A DNA stretch of 62,806 nucleotides from positions 1 through 62,806 of the forward strand of contig CALUXR010000009.1 in NCBI GenBank assembly GCA_944324795.1. The letters run 5' to 3'. Positions within the stretch are counted from its first letter, which is position 1, and each line of letters begins with the position of its first letter. Shown piece by piece: positions 39,035-47,614 of the stretch. The notes below the pieces were generated by a model. The model ran no database searches. It was not told where the DNA came from and saw only the letters and a program-made list of their open reading frames with translations. Source of the DNA: an uncultured Acholeplasmatales bacterium. GTDB lineage: Bacteria; Bacillota_I; Bacilli_A; Acholeplasmatales; Anaeroplasmataceae. Made by a program: the position numbers and the translations under genes.

Positions 39035-39063
39035 TTGCTTAGAAAAATTAATAATATTATAAT
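39035..39063 (+). promoter_or_regulatory. Promoter of the sugar cassette
   Basis: TTGCTT, 17-base spacer, TATAAT (39058-39063), directly before GAGGTG. Confidence 0.65.
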
Positions 39064-39082
39064 TATTGTAGAGGTGTTAAGA

Positions 39083-40087
39083 ATGTATATTAAATATGAC
39101 GAATTAAAAAAAACATTAAAAGAAATATTAATGAGTAGAAATATTAAAGAAGATAGAGCTGATATTTTAGCTACTATTTTTACTAATAATAGCCTAGATG
39201 GTGTCTCATCACATGGAACAAATAGATTTCCACGTTTTATTAGTTATGTAGATAAAAAAGAGGTTGATGTTAATAGTATTCCTAAAGTTGTATTTAATTT
39301 TAATGGTTTTGTAAGGATGGATGGAAAAATGGGGATTGGCCCATTAAATGCCTATATTGCGATGGAAAAAGCCTGTGATTTAGCATTAGAATTTGGTATA
39401 GGAATCGTCGCTTTAAAAAACACTAATCATTGGATGCGTGGTGGAACTTATGGTTATTTAGCTTGTGATAGAGGTTTAGTTGGTATTTGTTTTTCTAATA
39501 CTACTGCTAATATGGTTGCTTATAAAGCAAAAGAACCTAAACTTGGTAATAATCCGCTTGTTATAGCTATTCCAAGAAATAATAACGAACATGTTGTTTT
39601 AGATTTTGCTATTAGCCAATATTCTTATGGTAAAGTTTCTAGTACTCTTTTAGATAATAAAATGTTAGAAGTACCTGGAGGTTATGATGAAGAAGGAAAT
39701 TTATCAAATGATCCAGAAAAAATACTCAAAACACGCGCTTTTTTACCTGTTGGATATTATAAAGGTGCTGGCCTTTCTTTAGTTTTAGATTTAATGGCTA
39801 CAATCTTTAGTGCTGGTAATAGTGTAAGTAAAGTTACAAGTTTTGGTGATGAGATTGGCTTATCTCAAGTGTTTATAGCTATTGATCCTAATAGAGCTAA
39901 TAATAAAGAATTGACAGATAAAATGATTGAAGATATTTTAATTGATTTTAAAAATGCAAAAACTTTTGATGGCAGTGAAGTGTCATATCCTGGTGAAAAT
40001 ACAATTTTAAGAAGAAAAGAAAATTTAGAAAAAGGAATAAGAGTAGTAGACAGCGTATGGGAAGAAGTTTTAGCCTTAAAGAAATAG
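39083..40087 (+). CDS. Ldh_2 family oxidoreductase, 2,3-diketo-L-gulonate reductase-like
   Basis: 334 residues; ATG 39083 with GAGGTG. NAD(P)-dependent malate/L-lactate dehydrogenase fold: SSHGTNRFPRF, TNHWMRGGTYGYLA, LDFAISQYSYGK and GAGLSLVLDLMA. Closest in style to YiaK/DlgD, which reduces diketogulonate. Its two neighbours (a HAD phosphatase and an FGGY kinase) form a short sugar-acid route reminiscent of the yia operon. Confidence 0.82.
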   Translation: MYIKYDELKKTLKEILMSRNIKEDRADILATIFTNNSLDGVSSHGTNRFPRFISYVDKKEVDVNSIPKVVFNFNGFVRMDGKMGIGPLNAYIAMEKACDLALEFGIGIVALKNTNHWMRGGTYGYLACDRGLVGICFSNTTANMVAYKAKEPKLGNNPLVIAIPRNNNEHVVLDFAISQYSYGKVSSTLLDNKMLEVPGGYDEEGNLSNDPEKILKTRAFLPVGYYKGAGLSLVLDLMATIFSAGNSVSKVTSFGDEIGLSQVFIAIDPNRANNKELTDKMIEDILIDFKNAKTFDGSEVSYPGENTILRRKENLEKGIRVVDSVWEEVLALKK

Positions 40088-40710
40088 ATTTAGTTATTTT
40101 CGATATGGACGGAGTAATGTTTGATACTGAAAAATTAGCTGAAAAAATTTGGTTTAAGATTTTAACTAGTCATAATTTAGAAGTTAAAAAAGAATTTTTA
40201 GATGCTATTAAAGGTAGAAACATTTTAGATTCTAAAAAAATATTTAATTCTTATTATGAAACTGATATTGATTTTATTGATTTAAAAAATATAAGAAATA
40301 AAAAGCTTGTTGAGGAATTAAGATGTAATGGTGTTCCTTTAAAAAAAGGAATTAAAGAATGTTTAGAATATTTAAGAAAAGAAAATAAATTATTAGCAGT
40401 TGCTTCATCAAGTGATAAAAAATTAATATTAGATAATTTAAAAGATACAAAATTATTAACATATTTTAATTATATTGTTAGTGGTGAAGATTTTGAAAAA
40501 TCTAAACCAAATCCAGATATTTTTTTAAATGTGGCTAAATATTTTAATATTGATGTTAAAAGATGTGTAGTAATAGAAGATAGTAAAGCTGGTGTTGAAG
40601 CTGCATTAAATGCTAATATGAATATAATTTGGATTCCTGATTTAGTCAATTTTGAAATTGATGATAAAGTTATTAAATTTTCAAGCTTGCTTGATATAAT
40701 AGATTTATAG
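40057..40710 (+). CDS. HAD family phosphatase (beta-phosphoglucomutase-like)
   Basis: 217 residues. Nucleophile motif FDMDGVMFDTE, cap domain, SSSDKK motif II, and GEDFEKSKPNPDIF plus VIEDSKAGVEAALNA (motifs III and IV). Overlaps the previous gene by 31 bases with only a weak RBS, so coupled translation is likely. Hydrolyses or moves phosphate on a small sugar phosphate. Confidence 0.85.
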   Translation: MGRSFSLKEIDLVIFDMDGVMFDTEKLAEKIWFKILTSHNLEVKKEFLDAIKGRNILDSKKIFNSYYETDIDFIDLKNIRNKKLVEELRCNGVPLKKGIKECLEYLRKENKLLAVASSSDKKLILDNLKDTKLLTYFNYIVSGEDFEKSKPNPDIFLNVAKYFNIDVKRCVVIEDSKAGVEAALNANMNIIWIPDLVNFEIDDKVIKFSSLLDIIDL

Positions 40711-40718
40711 AGGTTTAT

Positions 40719-42143
40719 ATGTATTTAGGAATTGATTTAGGTACAAGTGGATTAAAAGCTTTAATAAGTGATGATGAAGGTAAAATAATTGAAAGTTCAA
40801 GTGCTAGTTATGATGTATCTTATGTTGAAAATAATGGGACTGAACAAGACCCTGAAATTTGGATTAAAGCTTTAGATAAAGTGTTAATTGAATTAAAAAA
40901 CTATTTAAAAGAAGTTAAAGCTTTAGCTATTTCAGGTCAAATGCATGGTCTTGTGATTTTAGATAAATTTGATAATGTTATTAGGCCTTGTATTTTATGG
41001 AATGATGGTAGAACAATTAAAGAAAATAATTTATTAAATATAGATAAAGAATTTATATATGATAATACTGCAAATATAAGTTATAGTGGTTTTACTTTAC
41101 CTAAACTTTTATGGCTTTATAATAATGAAAGAGATAATTTTAATAAAATAAATAAAATAATGTTACCAAAAGATTATTTAATTTATTATTTGACAGGTAA
41201 TTTTGTCTCTGATTATACTGATATGTCAGGAACTTTACTTTTAGATGTCAAAAATAGATGTTATAACAAGGAAATGTTAAAACTAGCTAAAATTGAAATA
41301 TCACAATTGCCTATTTTAAAAGAAAGTTATGAAGTTGTAGGTTTAATAAAACCTGAACTATCTTTAAAATATGGTTTTAATAATACTAAAGTTGCGACTG
41401 GAGGCGCAGATAATGCTCTTGCAGCACTAGGTACAGGGACAATTAAAGAAGGATATTGTAATATTAGTCTTGGAACTAGTGGAACTATTTTAATACCTAT
41501 TAAAGAAGTTAAAAAAATAAATAGTTATGGCCTTCATATATTTTCTCATATTAAAGATAGTTATATTATGGGGTGTATATTAAGTGCGGCAAATTGTCGT
41601 AAATGGTGGCTAGAAGATGTTTTAAAGACAAATGATTATTTAGCTGATGAAAATGAAATGATAAATGTCGATACAGCTGATCTATATTTTTTACCATACC
41701 TACAAGGAGAAAGAAGTCCTCATAATAATCCTCTTGCTAAAGGGGCTTTTATTGGTTTAACTAATAATACAACTAAAGCTATGATGTCTAAAGCTATTTT
41801 AGAAGGTGTTGGTTTTGCTTTATATGATTCATATCAAATAGTAAAAGCATCAGGAATTAAAATAAATAATTTAACAATTTGTGGTGGTGGCAGTAAATCA
41901 AAATTATGGTGTCAAATAATAGCTGATATCTTTAATATGGAAGTTAAAACTCTAGCTAATGAACAAGGGCCTAGCTTTGGAGCTATTATTCTAGCAATGA
42001 TTGCAGATAATAAAATAACATTAGAAGATGTAGATAAATTAGTTAATTATACTAATATTTATTATCCTAAATTTGATTATTCTAATAAATATAAATATTA
42101 TAAAAAACTTTATCCAGCTTTAAAAAATGTCTTTAATAGTTAG
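40719..42143 (+). CDS. FGGY carbohydrate kinase, xylulokinase-like
   Basis: 474 residues; RBS AGAGG. FGGY features: IDLGTSGLKALISD, SGQMHGLVILD, PCILWNDGRT, TGGADNALAALGTG and TICGGGSKSKLWCQIIAD. The GQMHGL and LWNDGR patterns favour xylulose-type substrates (XylB/LyxK). Phosphorylates a ketopentose with ATP. Last gene of the cassette. Confidence 0.88.
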   Translation: MYLGIDLGTSGLKALISDDEGKIIESSSASYDVSYVENNGTEQDPEIWIKALDKVLIELKNYLKEVKALAISGQMHGLVILDKFDNVIRPCILWNDGRTIKENNLLNIDKEFIYDNTANISYSGFTLPKLLWLYNNERDNFNKINKIMLPKDYLIYYLTGNFVSDYTDMSGTLLLDVKNRCYNKEMLKLAKIEISQLPILKESYEVVGLIKPELSLKYGFNNTKVATGGADNALAALGTGTIKEGYCNISLGTSGTILIPIKEVKKINSYGLHIFSHIKDSYIMGCILSAANCRKWWLEDVLKTNDYLADENEMINVDTADLYFLPYLQGERSPHNNPLAKGAFIGLTNNTTKAMMSKAILEGVGFALYDSYQIVKASGIKINNLTICGGGSKSKLWCQIIADIFNMEVKTLANEQGPSFGAIILAMIADNKITLEDVDKLVNYTNIYYPKFDYSNKYKYYKKLYPALKNVFNS

Positions 42144-42172
42144 TGCCGATTTGGTGCTAACTTTTTTCTTTA
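42139..42172 (+). terminator. Terminator of the sugar cassette
   Basis: TTAGTGCC and GGTGCTAA (two G-T wobbles) around GATTT, then CTTTTTTC. Confidence 0.7.
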
Positions 42173-42218
42173 CAAAAATAATGTTTATAATATAATTAAA
42201 TTACAAGGTGGGATTAAT

Positions 42219-43073
42219 ATGAATATTGGTGAAATAATTAAGCAAAAAAGACTTGAAAAAAATATGTCTCAAGCTGATTTAGCTAAATTAATATATGTCA
42301 AAAGGCAAACGATATCAAAATATGAAAACGGCTTAAGAGAGCCAGATTTAAATACTTTTTTTAAAATATGTAATATATTAGATATCGATATTAATTTATT
42401 AAAAAATAAAAAAGAAAAAAATAAAATAAATAAAGATAAAATCTTAATCCTTATAGAAATAGGTATTATGATATTCACTTTTTTATCTATCTTAATTTTA
42501 CCAACTTTTAATCCTGAAATTATACCTTGTCATTATGATATTAATTTAAATCCTGATAGATATGGTTCATATTTAGAACTTTATATATTTTTTATAGTAT
42601 TATTTCCAGAAATTATCTTATTTTTAGTATTTAATTTAGCTGTTAAAGATAATATTAATTCTTTAATATATCATATTCCTATTATAATATTAGATATATT
42701 TTTATTAATATTAAGTTTATTTTTTATTTTACTTAATATTAAATATACAACTTTAATAATCATTAGAATATCATTAATTTTATTATTTATATTAACATTA
42801 ATATTATCTATATTTATGAATCCTTTTATAAATAAAAAACCAAATATTTATTTTGGTTATAGAACATATAATAGTATTAATTATCCTGATATTTGGTTTA
42901 AAGGAAATTTATTAGCTAGTATAATTGGAATATTATTTAGTTTAATATTTATAATAGTTTTAATTTATGTTTCTAATTTGAAATTTTTATATGCTTTATT
43001 TGGTTTATTTTTATATATTCCTTTAATTATATTTGAATATAAAATAAATAAAAAACGACTTGCAAAAAAATAA
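42219..43073 (+). CDS. HTH-DUF1648-SdpI-like membrane protein
   Basis: 284 residues. N-terminal XRE HTH (MSQADLAKLIYVKRQTISKY, residues about 16-60), then six transmembrane helices. PEIIPCHYDINLNPDRYGS matches the DUF1648 motif and PNIYFGYRTYNSINYPDIWF the SdpI/YhfL-like tail. SdpI is the immunity/signal protein of the Bacillus killing factor SDP; there it works with a separate regulator, whereas here the DNA-binding domain is fused. No toxin gene was seen adjacent. Promoter TTTACA-16-TATAAT. Confidence 0.82.
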   Translation: MNIGEIIKQKRLEKNMSQADLAKLIYVKRQTISKYENGLREPDLNTFFKICNILDIDINLLKNKKEKNKINKDKILILIEIGIMIFTFLSILILPTFNPEIIPCHYDINLNPDRYGSYLELYIFFIVLFPEIILFLVFNLAVKDNINSLIYHIPIIILDIFLLILSLFFILLNIKYTTLIIIRISLILLFILTLILSIFMNPFINKKPNIYFGYRTYNSINYPDIWFKGNLLASIIGILFSLIFIIVLIYVSNLKFLYALFGLFLYIPLIIFEYKINKKRLAKK

Positions 43074-43109
43074 TAATTTGTTAAAATAAATGCGTTTAAA
43101 TAATTAATA

Positions 43110-43214
43110 AATAAGGGAGTAGTTTGCCTTTAGGTGATTGGTCTACATAATGGTTTACCAGGCTCAATCTTAAAAAACGAGACTTATGCTAGTTTTAGCA
43201 TAGGTCTTTTTACA
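43110..43214 (+). ncRNA. yybP-ykoY manganese riboswitch with terminator
   Basis: Between the HTH gene and mntP, sequence GGGAGTAGTTTGCC, then CTACATAATGG, ACCAGGCTCAATC and AAAAAACGAGAC follow the yybP-ykoY consensus (GGGAGUAG...CCGGGCUC...GAGACC). It ends in the stem GACTTATGCTA/TAGCATAGGTC (43181-43206) with a T-run. Placed in front of a manganese efflux gene, as in other Firmicutes. Manganese would block the terminator and switch mntP on. Confidence 0.85.
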
Positions 43215-43229
43215 TTTTTGGAGGAATTT

Positions 43230-43802
43230 ATGGATTTTAATTTTTATATGCAAAGTATCTTATTTGGATTTGGTTTAGCTGCCGATGCTTCTGCTGTATC
43301 GATGGCTAATGGATTAGAAGAAAACAAAATGAAGCCTCATAAAATGTTATTTATAGCTTTTATGTTTGCTTTTTTTCAAGCTGGTATGCCTTTAATAGGC
43401 TATTTTGTTGGTCATGCTTTTATTGATTATATTGAACCATTTATCCCTTGGATAGCTTTAATATTATTAGGGTTTTTAGGATTAAAGATGATAATAGATG
43501 GTATTAAAAAGAAAGAAGATAAAGATGAAATAAAAAAATTAACAATTAAAACAATCTTTATTCAGGCTGTCGCAACATCAATAGATGCATTATCTGTCGG
43601 CTTAACATTTTCAAATTATTCAAACTTAGAAGCAGTTATATGTTGTTTAATTATAGCGATAGTCACTTTTATTTTATCTTTAATATGCATTATAATAGGT
43701 AAAAAATTTGGAACAAAATTTGAAAATAAAGCAGTTATTGCAGGTGGTATTATATTAATTATTATAGGTTTTGAAATATTTATTTCTAGTTTTATAGGAT
43801 AA
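43230..43802 (+). CDS. mntP: Manganese efflux pump MntP
   Basis: 190 residues; ATG 43230 with GGAGG. A longer open frame upstream lies in the riboswitch and is not coding. Six transmembrane helices, with paired motifs LAADASAVSMANGLE and ATSIDALSVGLTF that hold the essential Asp residues. Exports excess Mn2+. Confidence 0.95.
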   Translation: MDFNFYMQSILFGFGLAADASAVSMANGLEENKMKPHKMLFIAFMFAFFQAGMPLIGYFVGHAFIDYIEPFIPWIALILLGFLGLKMIIDGIKKKEDKDEIKKLTIKTIFIQAVATSIDALSVGLTFSNYSNLEAVICCLIIAIVTFILSLICIIIGKKFGTKFENKAVIAGGIILIIIGFEIFISSFIG

Positions 43803-43807
43803 TTATC

Positions 43808-43838
43808 TTGTTAAGGTATTAAATCTTAACATTTTTTA
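43808..43838 (+). terminator. mntP terminator
   Basis: TGTTAAG and CTTAACA arms around GTATTAAAT, followed by TTTTTTA. Confidence 0.8.
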
Positions 43839-43918
43839 TTATAATTATAATAAAAATATGGAAAAATGAGACTTTTTATTGTCTTATTTATAAAAAAGGA
43901 ATAAGGGGAGAGGTGGCA

Positions 43919-44428
43919 ATGTTTAAAGATGAAAAAAATATAATATTAGAATTAAAAAAAGGAAATGAAAAAGCATTTAATATTATTTATCATGAATATT
44001 ATAAATTGATTTTTTATATTATTTATAATATGGTTTATGATTATGAATTAGCTAATGATTTAACAACTGATACATTTATTCAAATGTATAAAAAAATAGA
44101 GCTTCATGATATAAATAAATCTTTTAAATATTGGTTAGTTACAATAGCTAAAAATCTCACTAAAAATTATTTAAAAACGAATATTAAAAATAATAAGTTG
44201 ATTATAAATGAAGATTTAGTTGATGAAAGTCCTGATAATAATAATGAATTATCTAGTTTATTAAATGAATGTAAAAAGCTATTAACACCTTTAGAATTTG
44301 ATATTTTAAATTATCACATTATATTTAATATGACATATGTTGATATTGGCCTTATTTGTAACATTTCAAAGTCTGAAGCACATAGAATTTATAAAAAAGC
44401 TATAGCTAAGTTACAGGCTGGATTGTAG
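43919..44428 (+). CDS. ECF-type sigma factor
   Basis: 169 residues; ATG 43919 with GAGAGG, three codons after a GTG I reject. Sigma region 2: ANDLTTDTFIQMYKKIELHD and KYWLVTIAKNLTKNYLK; sigma region 4: LTPLEFDILNYHIIFNMTYV followed by SEAHRIYKKAIAKLQ. Directs RNA polymerase to stress or envelope genes. The neighbouring second gene looks like a broken anti-sigma factor, so this sigma may be unleashed or regulated differently. Confidence 0.88.
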   Translation: MFKDEKNIILELKKGNEKAFNIIYHEYYKLIFYIIYNMVYDYELANDLTTDTFIQMYKKIELHDINKSFKYWLVTIAKNLTKNYLKTNIKNNKLIINEDLVDESPDNNNELSSLLNECKKLLTPLEFDILNYHIIFNMTYVDIGLICNISKSEAHRIYKKAIAKLQAGL

Positions 44429-44436
44429 GTGATAAG

Positions 44437-45171
44437 ATGAAAAAATTTGATAAAAGAAAATATGAAGAAGAATTTATAAATAAATATGAGGCTAAAAATG
44501 AATATAATAAGGCTAAGGAACAATTAATATTTACTAGCAATCAACAATTTAATTATAAAAAAGTTCCTAGGAAAAGAAGAATTATATAAATAAGTTCAAT
44601 ACTATTATTAGCTAGTATAATTATATTTTTATCTATTATTTTAAATCTCCCTAAAGCTAATAATTCATTAACATATTTAAAAATGGATGTTGTAGAAACT
44701 AATTTAAAAAACAATATTAATCCTAATATTTTAGCGAATATTGAGGGATTATTACCTGAAAAAGAAGAAAATGAATTGAAATATTTTGCTAAACCAAATT
44801 CAAAAATTTTAATTGCAATATATTTAAACAATCCTAATAATTATGAAATTCTACCATCAATAGATAAGAAAATGTATATTAATAAAATAGGTAGGTATTG
44901 GGATAATAAAATGGTAGAAATAGATATAGTAGGTTTAAATGAAGATAGAAATATAGCTTTATTTGGTGAATGTAAATATAGTAAGCATAAAGTTGGTTTA
45001 AATATTTTATATGAATTAGAAAATAAAGTAAAAAAAGTTAATGAATTAAATAAATATAGTAATAAATATTATGTTTTATTTAGTATAAGTGTATTTAGCG
45101 ATGATTTAATTTCTTTAAGTAAAGAAAGAAAAGATTCAATTCTAATTGAAGGTATAGAAGAATATAGATAA
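44437..45171 (+). pseudogene. Interrupted anti-sigma-like gene joined to a DUF234-like tail
   Basis: ATG 44437 has a good AGGTGA RBS 9 bases after the sigma stop. Residues 1-50 (basic, helical, no transmembrane segment) end at an in-frame TAA (44587-44589). Removing that stop restores one frame to 45171: a transmembrane helix (SSILLLASIIIFLSIIL), an extracellular-like domain, then GRYWDNKMVEIDIVG and IALFGECKYSKHKVGLNIL, typical of DUF234 at the C-terminus of AAA ATPases. So an anti-sigma membrane protein has been fused to an ATPase tail by deletion or insertion. The frame from ATG 44683 could express 162 residues of the tail. Confidence 0.6.
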
Positions 45172-45198
45172 GACATTACAAATTTTAGTTCTAACTCT

Positions 45199-45326
45199 AA
45201 GAAACGTGAAAATATGTCATTAAAAAATTAAAGAAACGTGAAAAAACAGTCAAAAAATATTTAAGAAAGGTGAAAATGGACCTTTAAAATATTTAAGAAA
45301 CGTGATAAAATCATATTGGTGATGAT
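45199..45326 (+). repeat. Four AAGAAACGTG direct repeats at exact 32-base spacing
   Basis: AAGAAACGTG (or AAGAAAGGTG) starts at 45199, 45231, 45263 and 45295, each 32 bases apart, about three helical turns. Units share the 10-14 base core and an A/T-rich remainder. They lie between the DUF234-like fragment and the AAA ATPase start. Could be an operator, a cassette border or recombination product. Confidence 0.8.
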
Positions 45327-45328
45327 GA

Positions 45329-46675
45329 ATGAGAAGAAAAATATATGATTTGATGAAGGAATGGAAGGAAAAGGAAAATGGAACTAGTGCTTTAATGATT
45401 GATGGTGCGCGTAGAGTCGGAAAAAGTTATATTGTAGAAGAATTTGCTAAAAAAGAATATAAATCATATATATTGATTGATTTTAATAAAGCCGATGATA
45501 TTATTATGAATTTATTTGATGATTTAACAAATTTAGATATTATTTTTCAATTATTAGAAGAAATATATAAAGTTAAATTATATGAGCGAGAATCTTTAAT
45601 AATATTTGATGAAGTTGAATTATGTAAAAAAGCTAGAAGAGCTATTAAATATTTAGTAGCTGATGGTAGATATGATTATATAGAAACAGGCTCTTTATTA
45701 TCTATAAAACAAAATGTAGAAGGAATAGTTATACCATCTGAAGAAAGACATTTAGAGCTTAATCCTTTTGATTTTGAAGAGTTTTGTTGGGCTTTAGGTG
45801 AAGAAACGATTTGTGATTTAATTAGAGAATGTTTTAAAAAGAAAATATCAGTAGGTCCTGTTTTACATAGAAGATGTATGTTATTATTTAGAAAATATTT
45901 AATAGTTGGAGGAATGCCACAAGCTATCTTAACATATTTAACTAGCAATAGTTTTTCAGAAACTGATAAAATGAAACGTAATATTTTAAAACTTTATCGT
46001 GATGATGTTAGTAAATATGCCTATGGCTATGAATATAAAGTTAAGAGTATTTTTGATGAAATACCTAGTGCTTTAAGTAGGCATGAAAAGAAATTTAGAT
46101 TAGCTGATATAGATAAAAATGCTAGATTTAGAGATTATGAAAGTGCCTTTTTTTGGCTTGATGACGCGATGATTGTAAATATTTGTTTTAATACAACTAA
46201 TCCTATGTTAGGTCTTAATTTAAATAGAGATAGAATCTCTTTAAAATGTTATATGGCTGATACAGGTCTTTTAATTAGTCATGCTTTTGATGAAAAAATG
46301 ATTGCTTCTAATGATTTATATGTAAAAATATTATTTGATAAAGTAGAAGTTAATTTAGGAATGATTTATGAAAACGTAGTAGCTCAAATGTTAAAGGCAA
46401 ATGGCTATAAACTTTATTTTTATAGTAATTATAGCAAAATTAATGAAGATAAGATGGAAATTGATTTTTTAATTACTAATAATAATATAACTAATAGGCA
46501 TAATTTAATACCTATTGAAGTTAAGTCTAGCAATAAAATTTCTTTGACTTCATTGAATAAATTTATAAAAAAATATAATGAACAACTAGCTATACCATAT
46601 GTTATTTATAATGGTGAATTTAAGATGGAAAACAATATTATTTATATTCCTTATTATATGGTTATAAGTCTTTAG
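45329..46675 (+). CDS. AAA_14 ATPase with DUF4143 domain
   Basis: 448 residues. N-terminal AAA: Walker A GARRVGKSY, Walker B LIIFDEVEL, sensor-like ETGSLLSI. HLELNPFDFEEF marks the AAA_14 family; the C-terminal DUF4143 domain ends with a nuclease-like PIEVKSSN (restriction-endonuclease-like fold). Function in cells is unresolved, proposed to be a mobile or defence-like ATPase. GTGATG precedes the ATG; the 32-base repeats lie immediately upstream. Confidence 0.88.
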   Translation: MRRKIYDLMKEWKEKENGTSALMIDGARRVGKSYIVEEFAKKEYKSYILIDFNKADDIIMNLFDDLTNLDIIFQLLEEIYKVKLYERESLIIFDEVELCKKARRAIKYLVADGRYDYIETGSLLSIKQNVEGIVIPSEERHLELNPFDFEEFCWALGEETICDLIRECFKKKISVGPVLHRRCMLLFRKYLIVGGMPQAILTYLTSNSFSETDKMKRNILKLYRDDVSKYAYGYEYKVKSIFDEIPSALSRHEKKFRLADIDKNARFRDYESAFFWLDDAMIVNICFNTTNPMLGLNLNRDRISLKCYMADTGLLISHAFDEKMIASNDLYVKILFDKVEVNLGMIYENVVAQMLKANGYKLYFYSNYSKINEDKMEIDFLITNNNITNRHNLIPIEVKSSNKISLTSLNKFIKKYNEQLAIPYVIYNGEFKMENNIIYIPYYMVISL

Positions 46676-46709
46676 TGTTTAGTTATGTTAATAAAAATAA
46701 ATATTTTAA

Positions 46710-46738
46710 TTGCAAGTTGAATTTAATTATGATATATT
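46710..46738 (+). promoter_or_regulatory. Promoter of the preQ1-regulated operon
   Basis: TTGCAA (46710-46715), 17-base spacer, TATATT (46733-46738). Confidence 0.7.
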
Positions 46739-46755
46739 AAGTAAGGTTTTTTAAC

Positions 46756-46828
46756 CAGACAGTTCGTGACCATCCTGTCTATAAACAAAACTAGGGAAAG
46801 ATGGGCGCATTGGCGCTTTTTTTCTTAG
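46756..46828 (+). ncRNA. PreQ1-I riboswitch with terminator
   Basis: P1 arms AGACAG (46757-46762) and CTGTCT (46775-46780), loop TTCGTGACCATC, then an A-rich tail ATAAACAAAACTAGGG whose CUA-type end closes the pseudoknot. A GGCGC/GCGC stem with T-run follows as expression platform. Aptamer form matches class I preQ1 (a 34-45-nt H-type pseudoknot). Confidence 0.82.
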
Positions 46829-46861
46829 CATGGCACAAATTTAATTGTGAGAGGAAAAAAC

Positions 46862-47614
46862 ATGTTAGAAAAAATTAAAAAAGAATTAATTGAATTTAAA
46901 TTATTATTAAGATCTGTTCCAAATGCGGTAGTTGTTTTATTTGTTGCGGCTATTATAGCGATGAATCTACTTGCTAATAAAAGTATTAATTTAAATGTTA
47001 GTTGGTTAGCATTAGATTGTGGATTTATAGTCTCTTGGTTTGCTTTTTTAGCTATGGATATTATAACTAAACATTTTGGGCCTAAAGCGGCTACAGAAAT
47101 ATCTATATTTGCAATATTTATTAATTTATTAATATGCTTATTTTTATTTTTAGGAAGTTTAATTCCTGGCACTTGGGGAGAATCATATGTAGTTGGTAGT
47201 GAAGATGTTATTAATAATGCTTTAAATAATACATTTGGTGGAACTTGGTATGTTTTACTTGGTTCTACAATTGCCTTTATAGTTTCAGCTATAGTAAATA
47301 ATTTTACAAATTATGGCATAGGTAAGCTATTTAAACGTAATCCTGATAGTCTTCCTGCATATATTAGTAGAACCTATATTTCAACAGCTTTAGGTCAATT
47401 TGTAGATAATTTATTGTTTGCATTAATTGTAAGTCATATCTTTTTTGGTTGGTCATTTTTACAATGTCTAATGTGTTCAATAACAGGAATGATAGTAGAA
47501 TTAATATGTGAAATGTTGTTTTCTTATATCGGTTATTATATAAGCAATAAGTGGCGTAAAGAAAATGTTGGAAAATTATATTTTGATTATAAAAAGGAGA
47601 ATAATTTAAAATGA
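46862..47614 (+). CDS. Queuosine precursor transporter (YhhQ/VUT family)
   Basis: 250 residues; ATG 46862 has AGAGG upstream. Six or so transmembrane helices (about 20-40, 50-70, 80-105, 140-160, 175-200, 210-235). Motifs FLAMDIITKHFGPKAATEIS and YISRTYISTALGQFVDNLLF are characteristic of the DUF165/YhhQ family, which takes up queuosine precursors. The preQ1 riboswitch directly upstream confirms the substrate. Confidence 0.92.
   Translation: MLEKIKKELIEFKLLLRSVPNAVVVLFVAAIIAMNLLANKSINLNVSWLALDCGFIVSWFAFLAMDIITKHFGPKAATEISIFAIFINLLICLFLFLGSLIPGTWGESYVVGSEDVINNALNNTFGGTWYVLLGSTIAFIVSAIVNNFTNYGIGKLFKRNPDSLPAYISRTYISTALGQFVDNLLFALIVSHIFFGWSFLQCLMCSITGMIVELICEMLFSYIGYYISNKWRKENVGKLYFDYKKENNLK

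Noticed and set aside
43134-43229. N-terminal extension of MntP
   Set aside because: This stretch forms the manganese riboswitch and its terminator; ATG 43230 has a proper RBS and gives the normal family length.
44587-44589. Programmed read-through or selenocysteine/pyrrolysine at the stop in the anti-sigma-like gene
   Set aside because: The codon is TAA, which is not recoded for selenocysteine or pyrrolysine, and no recoding signal was seen; a broken gene is simpler.
45199-45326. CRISPR array
   Set aside because: The conserved core is only about 10-14 bases, the intervening sequence is A/T-rich and partly similar between units, there are no cas genes, and the set runs straight into an ATPase start.
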